From NCBI RefSeq assembly GCF_014898815.1, contig NW_026515445.1:1-64000 (forward strand): DNA of 64,000 nucleotides, given 5' to 3'. Shown here piece after piece: positions 1 through 11,443 of this stretch (position 1 is the stretch's first letter; the number at the start of each line of letters is the position of its first letter). The stretch is from Panonychus citri. Taxonomy: Eukaryota; Arthropoda; Arachnida; Trombidiformes; Tetranychidae. Position numbers and translations under genes: made by a program. The notes under the pieces are model-generated. The model was not told the DNA's origin, did no database searches, and saw nothing but the letters and a program-made list of their open reading frames with translations.

Positions 1-2062
1 CAAAATCTCTAAGTAACAAATCCAGAACTTGATTAGCTAGGAAACCATTCCTATCAATTGATTCATCCGGGAGCATGGTAATTACTTTTTGTTGGTTATC
101 CAGAAAATTTCCAAATGTTTTTCTCTCACGGGTTGAGAGAGGCCAGAAGTTGACTTTACTCTCCATGAGTTCACGATGATTAAAATCATTGAGAAAGACT
201 CTGACTAGATTCTGAGCGATGTTGAATGATCTTCTAACCTTATCTTTCAATATGCCCATTTGGTTTTCAACTGGATAAGCTGAAAGATTTGCAAAAGGCC
301 CAAGTGATGAAACTGAATCGGCAAGATGCGATAAAATATGAAGATTGTATGTTTTTTGGCACTTTCCATACAACTTATCAACACCTGATTGAAATTCGTC
401 AACTAAATTTCTAATCTCAGAAACCATATCTAATGATATTGATTCTGAATTTAGAATAGAATATATTCTAGCTAGACACAGCGTATTGTTTACGACTTTC
501 TTGGTGAAAAGGCCAGAAGAGCAGCACGGAAAGTAATAACATAGGAATGAATCATATTCCGCCGATTTCCAGTAATTGATTTGATTCAGTTCTCTCGGTG
601 GCCGGGATAAATTTGATGGAACTTTTATCACTTTGAGTCTTGATCCTAGTTGCGTTTTAAATGAATTTCGATCTTGACCAGGATCAACAATTCCAGCAAG
701 TTTTCCTGAAAGCCAGGATTTATAAAATATTGAGCGGACTATTCCCAAAATGATGCAGTGCATCGGCTCAACTGAGAAGCCGTTAACGATGTCAAAATCT
801 TTCAGTTTCAGCAATGGTGAGGGTCCAATGAGTCCTCTGAATCTAGTCATTTCAGGTAGATCATTTTCACCTAATAGAAAATTTTCAAAATCAAGAAAGT
901 CTTGTTTTTTTCTTCTGAAGGCTTGAATTTGTTCCCTTGATAGAATAGGATATTCTCTAGCCTTTTGATGAGTACCGGCTGTGATCAAGCACCAATCACA
1001 GCCATTGAGGTGGTTGAATTATCGCACGTTCCGCAGATACGCTCGCATGGGCGCATCAGCAATAGCAGCAACAAGATGGAAAGTTGATTTCACTTCTATT
1101 GTATTTGAAAATTTCCAAACTATTGGGTTCTCAGAAAGTGAAATTAGTTCTTGAACGATCGGTCCCAAATAAATTTCGACTGGTTGCTTTTTGTGACCAA
1201 CAAATAGACCAACTAAGAAAAAATTCTGCCTCATGAACTTTTTAGACATTTCATTGATTGTAAAGAAAATAGGAAAAATTTGAGCTTTTGAACTACCACC
1301 AGCAGCAACCTCATCTGCGTGAAGAGTCAGAGTGTATCTTTTTATGGTAGAGTCAACATATGATGATTTGATTCTTCTTGCTTCCGATGAATTGCAAATT
1401 TCAAGATTGTTGAAATTGGAATCATTCCACGATGTTTCTGGATATAAAGGTAAATGAGTTTCCAATTGATTCCGTAGAAAGATATGTAGAAAATATTTAT
1501 CTTGAACAAGATCAACAGCAAAACTTTTTCCATCACATTCATAATCACCGTAATACCTTGGCTCACCACAGAAAGGACCATGTGAATGACCATTGTCACA
1601 TATTGTATAAACACCAATTGAATTGTTCTTAGCTCGAATGTCCCAAAAATATCTGATATTTGGCAGTTGAATTGATTCTTTAGAATATCTATTCAGATAA
1701 ATGTTGAAAAGGTTTACAACTTTTTCAGCTGCACTCAAAGAAACACCAGGATAAGCTAAGATAGACGACAAAACTGCCTCAGCGAAATCACTTTTTTTCA
1801 CATGACCAAAATTTTCACTTTCAGACGAATCAGTTGCATTTGTAATTGATGGAAGTGATGATAATGATGATGATTGTGATGATGGTGATGAAGGTAAAAC
1901 ATTTTCATTTAATCCACTTTCATAAAAAGGCAAAGAGATTTCACTGAGTGAATGAACATTTTCTGAGGTTTCAACATCAGGAAGGTTGAACAGGTAGTTT
2001 TCATTATCTACTTCCTGTTTTTTACGCTTTAAACGATTAATTGATCTTTTTGATGAGTTCAT
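1..2062 (-). pseudogene. Tnp2/CACTA-like transposase, one in-frame stop, cut by window edge
   Basis: Starts at the ATG at 2060-2062 (MNSSKRSINRLKRKKQ) and reads to a TAA at 1019-1021. The same frame is then open from 1018 to base 1, about 339 more codons, so this is one long coding region with a single nonsense codon. The middle holds a motif typical of Tnp2-type transposases: HADEVAAGGSSK, then IFPIFFTINEM and FLVGLFVGHKKQPVEIY. Just before the stop is IADAPMRAYL; just after it is NGCDWC, the usual DAPARA...GC..C block. Further on are EPMHCIILGIVRS, YNLHILSHLADS and SAYPVENQMG, also typical. Such proteins cut and join transposon ends in the nucleus. The N-terminal 130 residues are Ser-rich and low complexity. 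An upstream extension beyond 2062 falls in a suspect sequence stretch and is not used. Family call is from motif memory, not a search. Confidence 0.75.
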
Positions 2063-2550
2063 TTTGTTTACAAAAAGATTTAAATACAAATAAATATAAA
2101 CAGATGATAATTTTATCAAGAAAGGAAAAGGAAACTTGATTTTAATCACAAAAGGAAACAAAAGATAAGATAAGAGAAAATTTAGAATAGAATTTATTTG
2201 TTCTATTCTAAATATGCTTTTCATTGGGGAAAAGCATAAAAGCATAAAAAGCTAAAAAGCATAAAAGCTTAAATTCTAAAAAGCTTAAATTCTATTCTCT
2301 TTAAAAGAGCATAAAGAGCATTTAATTCACATGTTTCGTCTCATTGAGACTGTGCTTTTATTCAAACTGTTAATTGTTTTGTTAATTGTTTTGTTAATTA
2401 GTTTTTTATAAAATTTGTGTGATATTAGACTTTTTTATAAGTTTTATGTTCAAACGTATCAGGATTGATACAAAGAAGATTTTAAAACGAAAAACAAAAG
2501 GTTAGCGCCATCAAAACCAGCGAACTCTGCTAGCAACAATTTGTCGTCTA
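2063..2550. promoter_or_regulatory. Shared leader between divergent transposase and BEN-like genes
   Basis: The 488 bp between the two divergent start codons must hold both promoters. It is very AT-rich with repeated short motifs of the form AAGCATAAA/AAGCTAAA around 2225-2290 and two copies of GTTAATTGTTTT near 2370-2390. The copies at about 4710-5230 and 5970-6490 have an ATG (at 5130 in the first) that opens onto the BEN-like frame. In this first copy the same ATG, at 2446, is followed by an early TAG because three A-runs are one base shorter. Confidence 0.45.
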
Positions 2551-5500
2551 ATGGAAGACGAAAGCTTAATTGTTTGTGTTTCAAGGCTGATTGATTCAGC
2601 CGAAAATGAAAAAATTCTACCATTTGGGTTCAAAATCAAGACAAAATTGATTCCGTGTGGTGTGAAATTTAATAAAATCCATACTAATAATCTAGTTCAT
2701 GTTGGCGTGGATGGGGTCAAGCCTATCGAGGCAATGATCGTAGTTACGGCTGGTAAGTTTATTTGTTTATTCTGATTCCCAAATTCTAATTTATATTACT
2801 TTGATTTTCAGAGGATTCTAAAGAGCTTTGTAAAATCTATTGTGAATTTGTTACAAAATATGAAAAAAGCAAAAAACAGTGCGCAACCTTTCACAAGCAG
2901 ATAAATCATTGGTTTCTGAATGAGGAGATAAAAATCACAAGTTTCAAAGCCAGCAGCTTGCCAACCATTCCTGAAGAAAATTTTGATTCATTGGTAAGAA
3001 GAATTGAGAGGTTGAAAAGACGACAGTTTGCAAGACCTGGAAAAGATTCAAATTTTCCACAGGTGAACAGTGAACTCATTGAAATTGGAGAATCACAATC
3101 TGATACTGATTCAGAAGAAGAAACCACTTCTGATTTCGAGCCGACTTCACATCGAAAAATTGATTCAATTACAAGTAGATCTCGAAAATCTCCAAGAAGT
3201 GAAATAAGTCAAAATGACAAAATAAATTCTACATTGGAGAAAATGAAATCTATCGCATCGACCTACCATTCTTCATCATCTGAAAAGGTTTTCTTCACCT
3301 CAACATGTTCGATTCTGGAATATGTTACAAAGATTGTTGAAAGTTTTACAGGTGTAGAATTTTATCAATCGTTTTCAAACGATTACGATAGCCTAAGATT
3401 CATTTCTGAAAATGATGAGACACGCTATTTGAGTAAAGAAGTTATTAATGTTGAAGGGATTTTGCCTCTTCCTTCGGTACATTATAAACAAGCGATAAAT
3501 TTCAAGCCTGATAAACATAAGGCTGAGAATATTGTCTACAATATAATTAGACTTTGTTTCCCTGAGCATTGGATTTCTAATGTAACTCTTCGTGGTTCTG
3601 GAGGAAGAACATCATTGATCTCTATATGGAATCATGTTGAACCATTACGATGGCCATTAGGTTCACCAGTTGACCCAAATTTAGGCGAACGTCGATTCAG
3701 AGCTCTACTTGGTAAGTTGTTTATTTTCTAAAAAATTTTCAATTTAAATTCCACTTCTTGAATTTTTTCACAGATCATGCTGTTAGAATCAGTGGGAAAA
3801 AGTCATACAATAAAGATTTGGAAGCAGATATGGTTTCTTCATTGTCGAAAGCAATGTGTTATGTTCGCAGCAAACTGGTCCCTGTTATTACTACAAGAAT
3901 CAATAAATCGGACATCTCATTATATACTAAAGACGATACTTTGGTAACCAGAGAATCTTCTCCAGCAACATTTTCAGTCGACGATCAACCTCCTTTAAAA
4001 GTTCAAGAAAAGACAAAATTGAAAAAAGTCAAGGAAATTAAAGCCATGAAGATTTCAGCTTTGAACGCTGGTGCTTTTGATGACATCGATGAAGATGAAT
4101 CAGATGAATCTCAAGAATCAGACAACGATGAAGATATTTTGGTGATTGCTCGTAAGCGACAAAGGATTCAGTATGAAGAGAGAAATAAACCAACAAAAGT
4201 GACTCAAAATATCAACATTGACAAAAATCAACCAGTGCCATCGACCTCCGAACAACAAGAAACAATTGTTTTTGAACAAATTTGTGACCCACAAAATGTA
4301 CCAGAAAAAATTCAAGATCATCCAGTCCCAGATGATTTACCAGAAAAAATTCAAAGTTGTTCATCCGAACAAAAATCAGTCCATGAAGGAATGGCTTTGA
4401 CTCAACCTCTCCCACTTGCAAGTTTAAGCGCTGAACAGTTGACTCTTTTTGAAAACAGAGTTTCAGCTATTCCACTGCAAGTCAAAGATAAGCCGACCAT
4501 TAAGTGATGATAATGATGATGATTGTGATGATGGTGATGAAGGTAAAACATTTTCATTTAATCCACTTTCATAAAAAGGCAAAGAGATTTCACTGAGTGA
4601 ATGAACATTTTCTGAGGTTTCAACATCAGGAAGGTTGAACAGGTAGTTTTCATTATCTACTTCCTGTTTTTTACGCTTTAAACGATTAATTGATCTTTTT
4701 GATGAGTTCATTTTGTTTACAAAAAGATTTAAATACAAATAAATATAAACAGATGATAATTTTATCAAGAAAGGAAAAGGAAACTTGATTTTAATCACAA
4801 AAGGAAACAAAAGATAAGATAAGAGAAAATTTAGAATAGAATTTATTTGTTCTATTCTAAATATGCTTTTTCATTGGGGAAAAAGCATAAAAAGCATAAA
4901 AAAAGCTAAAAAAAGCATAAAAAGCTAAAAAAAGCATAAAAAGCTTAAATTCTAAAAAAGCTTAAATTCTATTCTCTTTAAAAGAGCATAAAGAGCATTT
5001 AATTCACATGTTTCGTCTCATTGAGACTGTGCTTTTTATTCAAACTGTTAATTGTTTTTGTTAATTGTTTTTGTTAATTAGTTTTTTTTATAAAATTTGT
5101 GTGATATTAGACTTTTTTTTATAAGTTTTATGTTCAAACGTATCAGGATTGATACAAAGAAGATTTTAAAACGAAAAAACAAAAAGGTTAGCGCCATCAA
5201 AAACCAGCGAACTCTGCTAGCAACAATTTGTCGTCTAATGGAAGACGAAAGCTTAATTGTTTGTGTTTCAAGGCTGATTGATTCAGCCGAAAATGAAAAA
5301 ATTCTACCATTTGGGTTCAAAATCAAGACAAAATTGATTCCGTGTGGTGTGAAATTTAATAAAATCCATACTAATAATCTAGTTCATGTTGGCGTGGATG
5401 GGGTCAAGCCTATCGAGGCAATGATCGTAGTTACGGCTGGTAAGTTTATTTGTTTATTCTGATTCCCAAATTCTAATTTATATTACTTTGATTTTCAGAG

Positions 5501-7523
5501 GATTCTAACCTCCGAACAACAAGAAACAATTGTTTTTGAACAAATTTGTGACCCACAAAATGTACCAGAAAAAATTCAAGATCATCCAGTCCCAGATGAT
5601 TTACCAGAAAAAATTCAAAGTTGTTCATCCGAACAAAAATCAGTCCATGAAGGAATGGCTTTGACTCAACCTCTCCCACTTGCAAGTTTAAGCGCTGAAC
5701 AGTTGACTCTTTTTGAAAACAGAGTTTCAGCTATTCCACTGCAAGTCAAAGATAAGCCGACCATTAAGTGATGATAATGATGATGATTGTGATGATGGTG
5801 ATGAAGGTAAAACATTTTCATTTAATCCACTTTCATAAAAAGGCAAAGAGATTTCACTGAGTGAATGAACATTTTCTGAGGTTTCAACATCAGGAAGGTT
5901 GAACAGGTAGTTTTCATTATCTACTTCCTGTTTTTTACGCTTTAAACGATTAATTGATCTTTTTGATGAGTTCATTTTGTTTACAAAAAGATTTAAATAC
6001 AAATAAATATAAACAGATGATAATTTTATCAAGAAAGGAAAAGGAAACTTGATTTTAATCACAAAAGGAAACAAAAGATAAGATAAGAGAAAATTTAGAA
6101 TAGAATTTATTTGTTCTATTCTAAATATGCTTTTTCATTGGGGAAAAAGCATAAAAAGCATAAAAAAAGCTAAAAAAAGCATAAAAAGCTTAAATTCTAA
6201 AAAAGCTTAAATTCTATTCTCTTTAAAAGAGCATAAAGAGCATTTAATTCACATGTTTCGTCTCATTGAGACTGTGCTTTTTATTCAAACTGTTAATTGT
6301 TTTTGTTAATTGTTTTTGTTAATTAGTTTTTTTTATAAAATTTGTGTGATATTAGACTTTTTTTTATAAGTTTTATGTTCAAACGTATCAGGATTGATAC
6401 AAAGAAGATTTTAAAACGAAAAAACAAAAAGGTTAGCGCCATCAAAAACCAGCGAACTCTGCTAGCAACAATTTGTCGTCTAATGGAAGACGAAAGCTTA
6501 ATTGTTTGTGTTTCAAGGCTGATTGATTCAGCCGAAAATGAAAAAATTCTACCATTTGGGTTCAAAATCAAGACAAAATTGATTCCGTGTGGTGTGAAAT
6601 TTAATAAAATCCATACTAATAATCTAGTTCATGTTGGCGTGGATGGGGTCAAGCCTATCGAGGCAATGATCGTAGTTACGGCTGGTAAGTTTATTTGTTT
6701 ATTCTGATTCCCAAATTCTAATTTATATTACTTTGATTTTCAGAGGATTCTAACCTCCGAACAACAAGAAACAATTGTTTTTGAACAAATTTGTGACCCA
6801 CAAAATGTACCAGAAAAAATTCAAGATCATCCAGTCCCAGATGATTTACCAGAAAAAATTCAAAGTTGTTCATCCGAACAAAAATCAGTCCATGAAGGAA
6901 TGGCTTTGACTCAACCTCTCCCACTTGCAAGTTTAAGCGCTGAACAGTTGACTCTTTTTGAAAACAGAGTTTCAGCTATTCCACTGCAAGTCAAAGATAA
7001 GCCGACCATTAATCGTGGAGATGGCGCTAAAAATGTAAGTGGTGCTATAGATGATATTACCGATTCATCAAGAGATTCAGTGATTACCAAATTAACCACT
7101 ACTAAACCAGAATCATCTCATGCTATTGAATCTTTTCAACCTGATCAATATTCTAAGACCAGACAGCACCCAAAAAAAGATGGATCAATCTCTACTTACA
7201 CTGATGGTGAATTCGTTTCATCAGAAATTTCGCTAAGTGAAAATTATCTCAGCCCTGTTCAAAGCTCAACACCGAAGCGCCAGAGTGAGGAAGAGGTCAA
7301 TGAATCTGATAAAAAGTTGAAAGTTTCTTTGTCTGGAAATGAAGATACAGATTCAACTTCAACGATTATATCAACAAAATCTCGAGATATTCCAGCAACA
7401 AAGAAAGACTCACAAATTAGTCAGTCATCATCAAGACCTCGTTGGATGGATTTGACAGACGAGGAAATCGAGGAAATGCTCGCAGCTCGAAGTAAACGGG
7501 GCAAAGATGAAAATCAAGCTTAA
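2551..7523 (+). pseudogene. BEN-domain-like protein 1, interrupted by internal duplication
   Basis: Exons 2551-2752, 2812-3711 and 3774-4507 join in phase (introns with GTAAGT donors) and give 611 residues ending at a TGA created by a duplication junction. The original 3' part of the gene resumes at 7013 and ends at 7523 (RPRWMDLTDEEIEEMLAA near its end). Skipping the duplicated 4504-7012 leaves one frame of about 780 codons. A region around residues 300-400 (LPLPSVHYKQAINF, IIRLCFPEHWISNVTLRG, DPNLGERRFRALLDHAV, then a helix with SLSKAMCYVRSKL) has the helix pattern of a BEN domain, a DNA/protein-binding fold. The rest is acidic and Ser-rich with nuclear-type basic runs (ARKRQRIQ). It pairs with the gene at 8048, which has the same block. 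The BEN call is inference; the exon structure is well supported. Confidence 0.6.
4245..7012. repeat. Tandem duplication X-Y-X-Y-X inside BEN-like gene 1
   Basis: X is 259 bp of the gene's third exon (4245-4503, 5509-5767, 6754-7012). Y is a copy of 1855-2821, spanning the 5' end of the transposase, the shared promoter, exon 1 and the first intron of BEN-like gene 1 (4504-5508 and 5768-6753). Y was therefore pasted after X and the X-Y unit was then repeated. Y copies 2 and 3 differ by a 19-bp unit in the AAGCATAAA tract. Each pasted Y carries a promoter plus a truncated BEN exon 1 that splices out of frame into X, and a truncated antisense transposase start. It could be real or an assembly artefact. 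Confidence 0.9.
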
Positions 7524-8047
7524 TTGTGTTGAAAATGAGAGAATCAGGTTTTTATATTGAATCTACATTTAGAAAATTACAATTTCAATTATACAACATT
7601 CCAATCAATTATATACTTAGTTACAGAGTAGAGTGAAGAAATAGTTTCCCCCTCTCTACATTTTACCTTTATTTACCTTTGTTGATCTCTTCAAATTTTT
7701 CTATTTTTTTCTACGTTTTCACTTTCAAATTATGTCGAAATTTTTTCCAATCAAGGAGAAAATCAATCACCTTGATGAAGAGCAAATTTTTACAGTGTCT
7801 TGCGATTTTAATTGCAAATCTCAAAAATTATTCTCATTGGTTAGAATTTGTTGAATCAACTCAACTCGAAACCTGATTCTCTTTTCCCTCATTTATTTTG
7901 TTACTCTCAATCTCACAGTCACTAACTTTTTGATACTTACCAAATACTTTTGAATATTTTTCAATCTCAACAATACAGTTTATATTTTTGCAAATTATTG
8001 ATTTCGTTTATCTACTTATTTTTTGTTAATTCTAATTATTTTTGAAT
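7524..8047. other. Spacer between the two BEN-like genes
   Basis: This stretch of 524 bp is AT-rich, with no open frame that resembles the neighbours. It should contain the 3' end of BEN-like gene 1 and the promoter of BEN-like gene 2. I see no tRNA, repeat or TATA element that I would call with confidence. Confidence 0.4.
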
Positions 8048-9862
8048 ATGCTTAGAAGCAAAGTTAAAAAGAGTCTTGTGAATAATTTCAATTCTGTGAA
8101 ATAACCAATCAACCCTGTGCAAACCTTTCGTTCTAGTTCATGTTCAGCTGCTACAACTAAGCCATCACAAGCCAAGGATCTCACCGCTCCTAGTACATCA
8201 ACCGGTGGTTTAACTCCACAACCTCGAAAAAATCCCGATGCAATTGGAAAAAAGATATATGCAATTATACTACCCTTGATTCTTGACGAAAACAAAAGAA
8301 ATATGGATCAACCTATTTTAGTTTCTGTTTCAGCATCAAAACTCGACCAAATTGGAATTTCTTTAACTGCTGATTTTTTTCAAGATGAAACTCTGAATCT
8401 CTTCAAAACAAAGGTCAAAAATAAGGAGATAACTTTCAGAATGGTTGCTGTTGGGGGTGAGTTAATCAAATTATAGTTGCCAATCAAGTGTTAAATTTTC
8501 TCTTTTCTCTCATCAATATCTAGATGATTTTCCAGCTTTACGATTATCTTTGGTTTCTAATTTGAAACAATGTCCTTTCTGGAAATCACTGAAAAAAGTA
8601 ATCAACTATTCTGAAAATATCCTGGAAATTGATCATGATGCCTCTGCTCTCCAAGATGATTCTCTTCCTTACCTAAATATGAATGAAAGTGAGTTGAAAG
8701 ATCTGTTTAAAGAAAATTCCATCGCTCAAGCTACAACAATGATTGAACGAATTGTTGAGAAAGATGCTGCTCTTGGCGATAAAAGACAAGATCTTGTAGA
8801 TTTGACGAAACCGCGAGATTCACAAAAATTGAAATCATCAGAATCTTTTCAAGAAAAAGAAAAAGAATGTGGAGTGATAAAAGCTTCGAAAACTAAGACT
8901 GATTCTGGTGAAATCGTGGTTCAACGAGGAGCAGAGACCAAAGAAAAGAGAAAGCTCATGGTTGAAAATATTCATGATCAAATTGAAGAGTTGAAAAGAA
9001 AGAAAGTCATTCTATCTGAATTAGATGCTACTGGTATTGTTTTGAGAAAAGTCGTGGATACTATCGATACAATGTACGATTTCATCAGAGAAAAGTACAG
9101 AATAACTCATTCAAGCTCTTATAAGGTTCCAATTGACAAAACTTTCAAAGTCAAAGAAAAGGTATTTCAATTCAATTTATTTATAGCTTCAATGAAATTA
9201 ACGATTCTCATTAATTTTTTCCAGAATCAAATTTTCATTGAAGGGCTGTTGGAATTGCCCCTGGACAAATATAAAAATGCTTTAAGATTAGCCAAGCCTA
9301 ATGCCCCAGCCATTGGTTATCAAATTATTAAAACAGCTTTTCCCGAATCTTATTACAAAAATGTAACTCTTGGAAAAAAATCATATAAAAATGAACAACT
9401 TCATTCATATAAATTCGTGACAAATGGAGGCGAGAATTCAACTTCGGTACCATTGGCTTTTGTTTTCGCATTTGCAGACCCTTTCTCAAAGCCTTATGAA
9501 GGTGAAATTGATCCTGAGCTTGGACAATCAAGAATCAATTCATTTCAAGGTAAATGAATAAAAATATCAGATTAAAGTCAAAAATAGAATATAATTCAAC
9601 ATTAACAACGTTTTTTTCAATTATAGATCACATATTCCGTAGATCTGGCGTGGAAGAATATACTGAAAAAGAATTGAATGATGTACGGCAAAGGTTGATC
9701 AGGATTTTGGGTTCATTGAATAGAAAATCAAAATCAACAGAAGATTCTGATCCCGAGGATGGCGAGGAAGGAAATGATCTTGAAGATCAAGATGAAGATG
9801 AGCAAAGTGGAGTTTATTCAAAATCATTTGATCTTGACATTCTAGAAGATATTCAAACTTAG
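8048..9862 (+). pseudogene. BEN-domain-like protein 2, four exons, in-frame stop near the 5' end
   Basis: Exons 8048-8456, 8524-9161, 9225-9549 and 9627-9862 join in phase. The ATG at 8048 (MLRSKVKKSLVNNF) is followed by an in-frame TAA at 8102-8104, after which the frame stays open to the end. The next in-frame ATG is near 8302, so the gene is either a shortened active form or dead. Exons 3-4 hold LPLDKYKNALRLAKP, IIKTAFPESYYKNVTLG, DPELGQSRINSFQDHIF and a last helix with RLIRILGSLNRKSK. These line up block by block with the gene at 2551 and fit a BEN-type fold. The C-terminus is acidic (DPEDGEEGNDLEDQDEDE). The third intron of 63 bp is itself in frame, so retention would also be read through. 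Two AATAAA-like signals follow (about 9890 and 9960). Confidence 0.6.
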
Positions 9863-10178
9863 TAGAATTGGATTATTCCGACAAATTTAGAATCTCTTTC
9901 TGATTCATTAATAAAGATTTTTTTGCAACTGAAATTGAATTCTACATATTTATTGATTATCAATAAACTGAATGAATTCAACAAATTTGCAAGGAATATA
10001 TCGCGGTTAGAAAATATTCACATGCAAAGATTTTATTCACAAAGTTGTGAATAATTTGCAATCAGACTAAAATCTAAAGATCTCGCGATTTCGGTTTTTA
10101 TCCATTGATAATTTTAATTTTGATTTTGAAATCTTGTAATTTTCAAAGTCTAAAATTTTTGTTTTTGTGATGCAAATT

Positions 10179-10249
10179 CACTCAATTTTCACTCAATTTT
10201 TACTCAATTTTTACTCAAAAACTCGTTGACTCAAAATTGAGTAAAAGTG
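10179..10249. repeat. Sub-terminal repeats and candidate right end of the transposon
   Basis: Four short direct repeats of the form (C/T)ACTCAATTTT are followed by the inverted sequence AAAATTGAGTAAAAGTG ending at 10249. Read inward on the minus strand the end is CACTTTTACTCAATTTTGAG, which fits the CACT(N) start of CACTA-type transposons and their clustered sub-terminal repeats. The matching left end lies outside the window, so the boundary cannot be confirmed. Confidence 0.4.
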
Positions 10250-10304
10250 GTTACCTGACACCTTTTTTTGACTACATTTTGAGTCAAAACTGTTGATTGG
10301 GGAA

Positions 10305-10380
10305 ATAAATTGGTGGACATGATTGTGACTCGATTACTTGGATGGCCAACAAATGTACCTTGTTTAAGTACATCGATGTG
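10305..10380 (-). pseudogene. DCAF10-like gene fragment
   Basis: About 75 bp on the minus strand match the start of the second DCAF10-like exon at 22962-23040 (PIDVPKQGIFVSHPSTRVTIMST region) with few changes. It abuts the candidate transposon end and the first array pseudogene, so a piece of the DCAF10-like gene seems to travel with array duplications. Confidence 0.75.
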
Positions 10381-10420
10381 AGATGACAACTGATGTGAGT
10401 AAACCAAAGCGCTTATTGGG

Positions 10421-11120
10421 CTAATTTTTTATTGTTTCTTCCGGGTTTTTGTTTTCAATATCAACAGTGGAACTTTTGTCGTTTATTATTTCAATCGACT
10501 CATTTCTCGTTATATTTTTCTGTTTGGATGTTGTGACGGTTTTAAAATACAACGAATAAAATAATACATAATGGAATACAACGAGAGCGATCACTGAGAT
10601 AATAAAGGCGAAAACTCGTAATATTATCAACAGAATATAAAAAAATGAAGATTCGAGAGGGAGTGAACCGATTTTGAAAGGGTCACTATAATTGATCAAG
10701 TCGTCAATGTCTCAAATGTTTCAAAGCAAAAAGATAGATAATCGATATTGACCAGAATTCACTTGATCACAGTCGAGGAAAATCTTTGCCTTATTACAAC
10801 AGAACAATTTTCAATAAAGGAAAACGACTGTCGACTTAAGTGATGGTCAAAGGAAAAATATTTTCATATCTTGAATGGAAACCAAGGAGATCGAAGTTCA
10901 AATTAAATGTCAGTTCATCAGGATCGTTAGTCTAATTGAATATTAGTTGGACTGAAACATGGATTTACTGTTTGATTCGTAAGTGTAGTTTCTCTGTAAA
11001 AAAGATGATAGATTAGAATTAAATTCTATTTAAATTATTACCTTGAATCAGGATGATCTGTATCACAGATTGAACATTCACCCGATGATAATGAGCTTCC
11101 TCGTATCCATTGACAATATC
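10421..11120 (-). pseudogene. Broken copy of the sema/PSI-like array gene
   Basis: The end of exon 1 survives at about 11042-11120, still coding the PSI-like end YCQWIRGSS...GECS up to a GTAATAA donor. The intron is recognisable, and exon 2 runs from about 10990 down to 10421. Exon 2 keeps the transmembrane part (FFYILLIILRVFAFIISVIA) and tail in frame at 10421-10699 but has several indels upstream, including loss of the conserved RRGPF stretch. Everything before the PSI-like end is gone. Confidence 0.8.
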
Positions 11121-11443
11121 AAACATGACAACAATATGACAAATATCAATATATTTGCCCGAGAACGGTTTATATTGAACTCTAATATCATTCCGATTTC
11201 AAATGGTCTCTCCTGATAACTTTTGGATTGACACTTGTATTCGTTACTCTTGATGTTTTATTTTGAACTACTGGTTATTAGAATAAAATCTTGGATCTTA
11301 TCGATTTTATCGCTCATTCAATTTCTCAAACTTTCTCGAAAAAGTGACTTTCTAGACTATCATAATTTTTCCATGACAATTAGAGGTAATCATAAAATGG
11401 TGGACATCAATTAAAGTATTAGATAATTTAATTGGACTCATAG
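11121..11443. other. Degraded spacer downstream of the first array gene
   Basis: No open frame or clear paralogue match is visible, apart from short family-like words around 11180-11220 (upstream exon 1 debris of the broken copy). It lies between the last recognisable PSI-like codons and the stop of the next gene. Confidence 0.35.

Noticed and set aside
1019..2245. Transposase N-terminus extended to an upstream start at 2245 (hydrophobic leader)
   Set aside because: The leader lies in the homopolymer-shortened zone and in untranslated-looking AT-rich sequence; MNSSKRSINR at 2062 is the better start.
4463..6074. Two 115-codon minus-strand ORFs and two 121-codon plus-strand ORFs inside 4.5-6.7 kb
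   Set aside because: They are truncated pieces of the transposase 5' end and BEN exon 1 carried by the duplicated unit, not separate genes.
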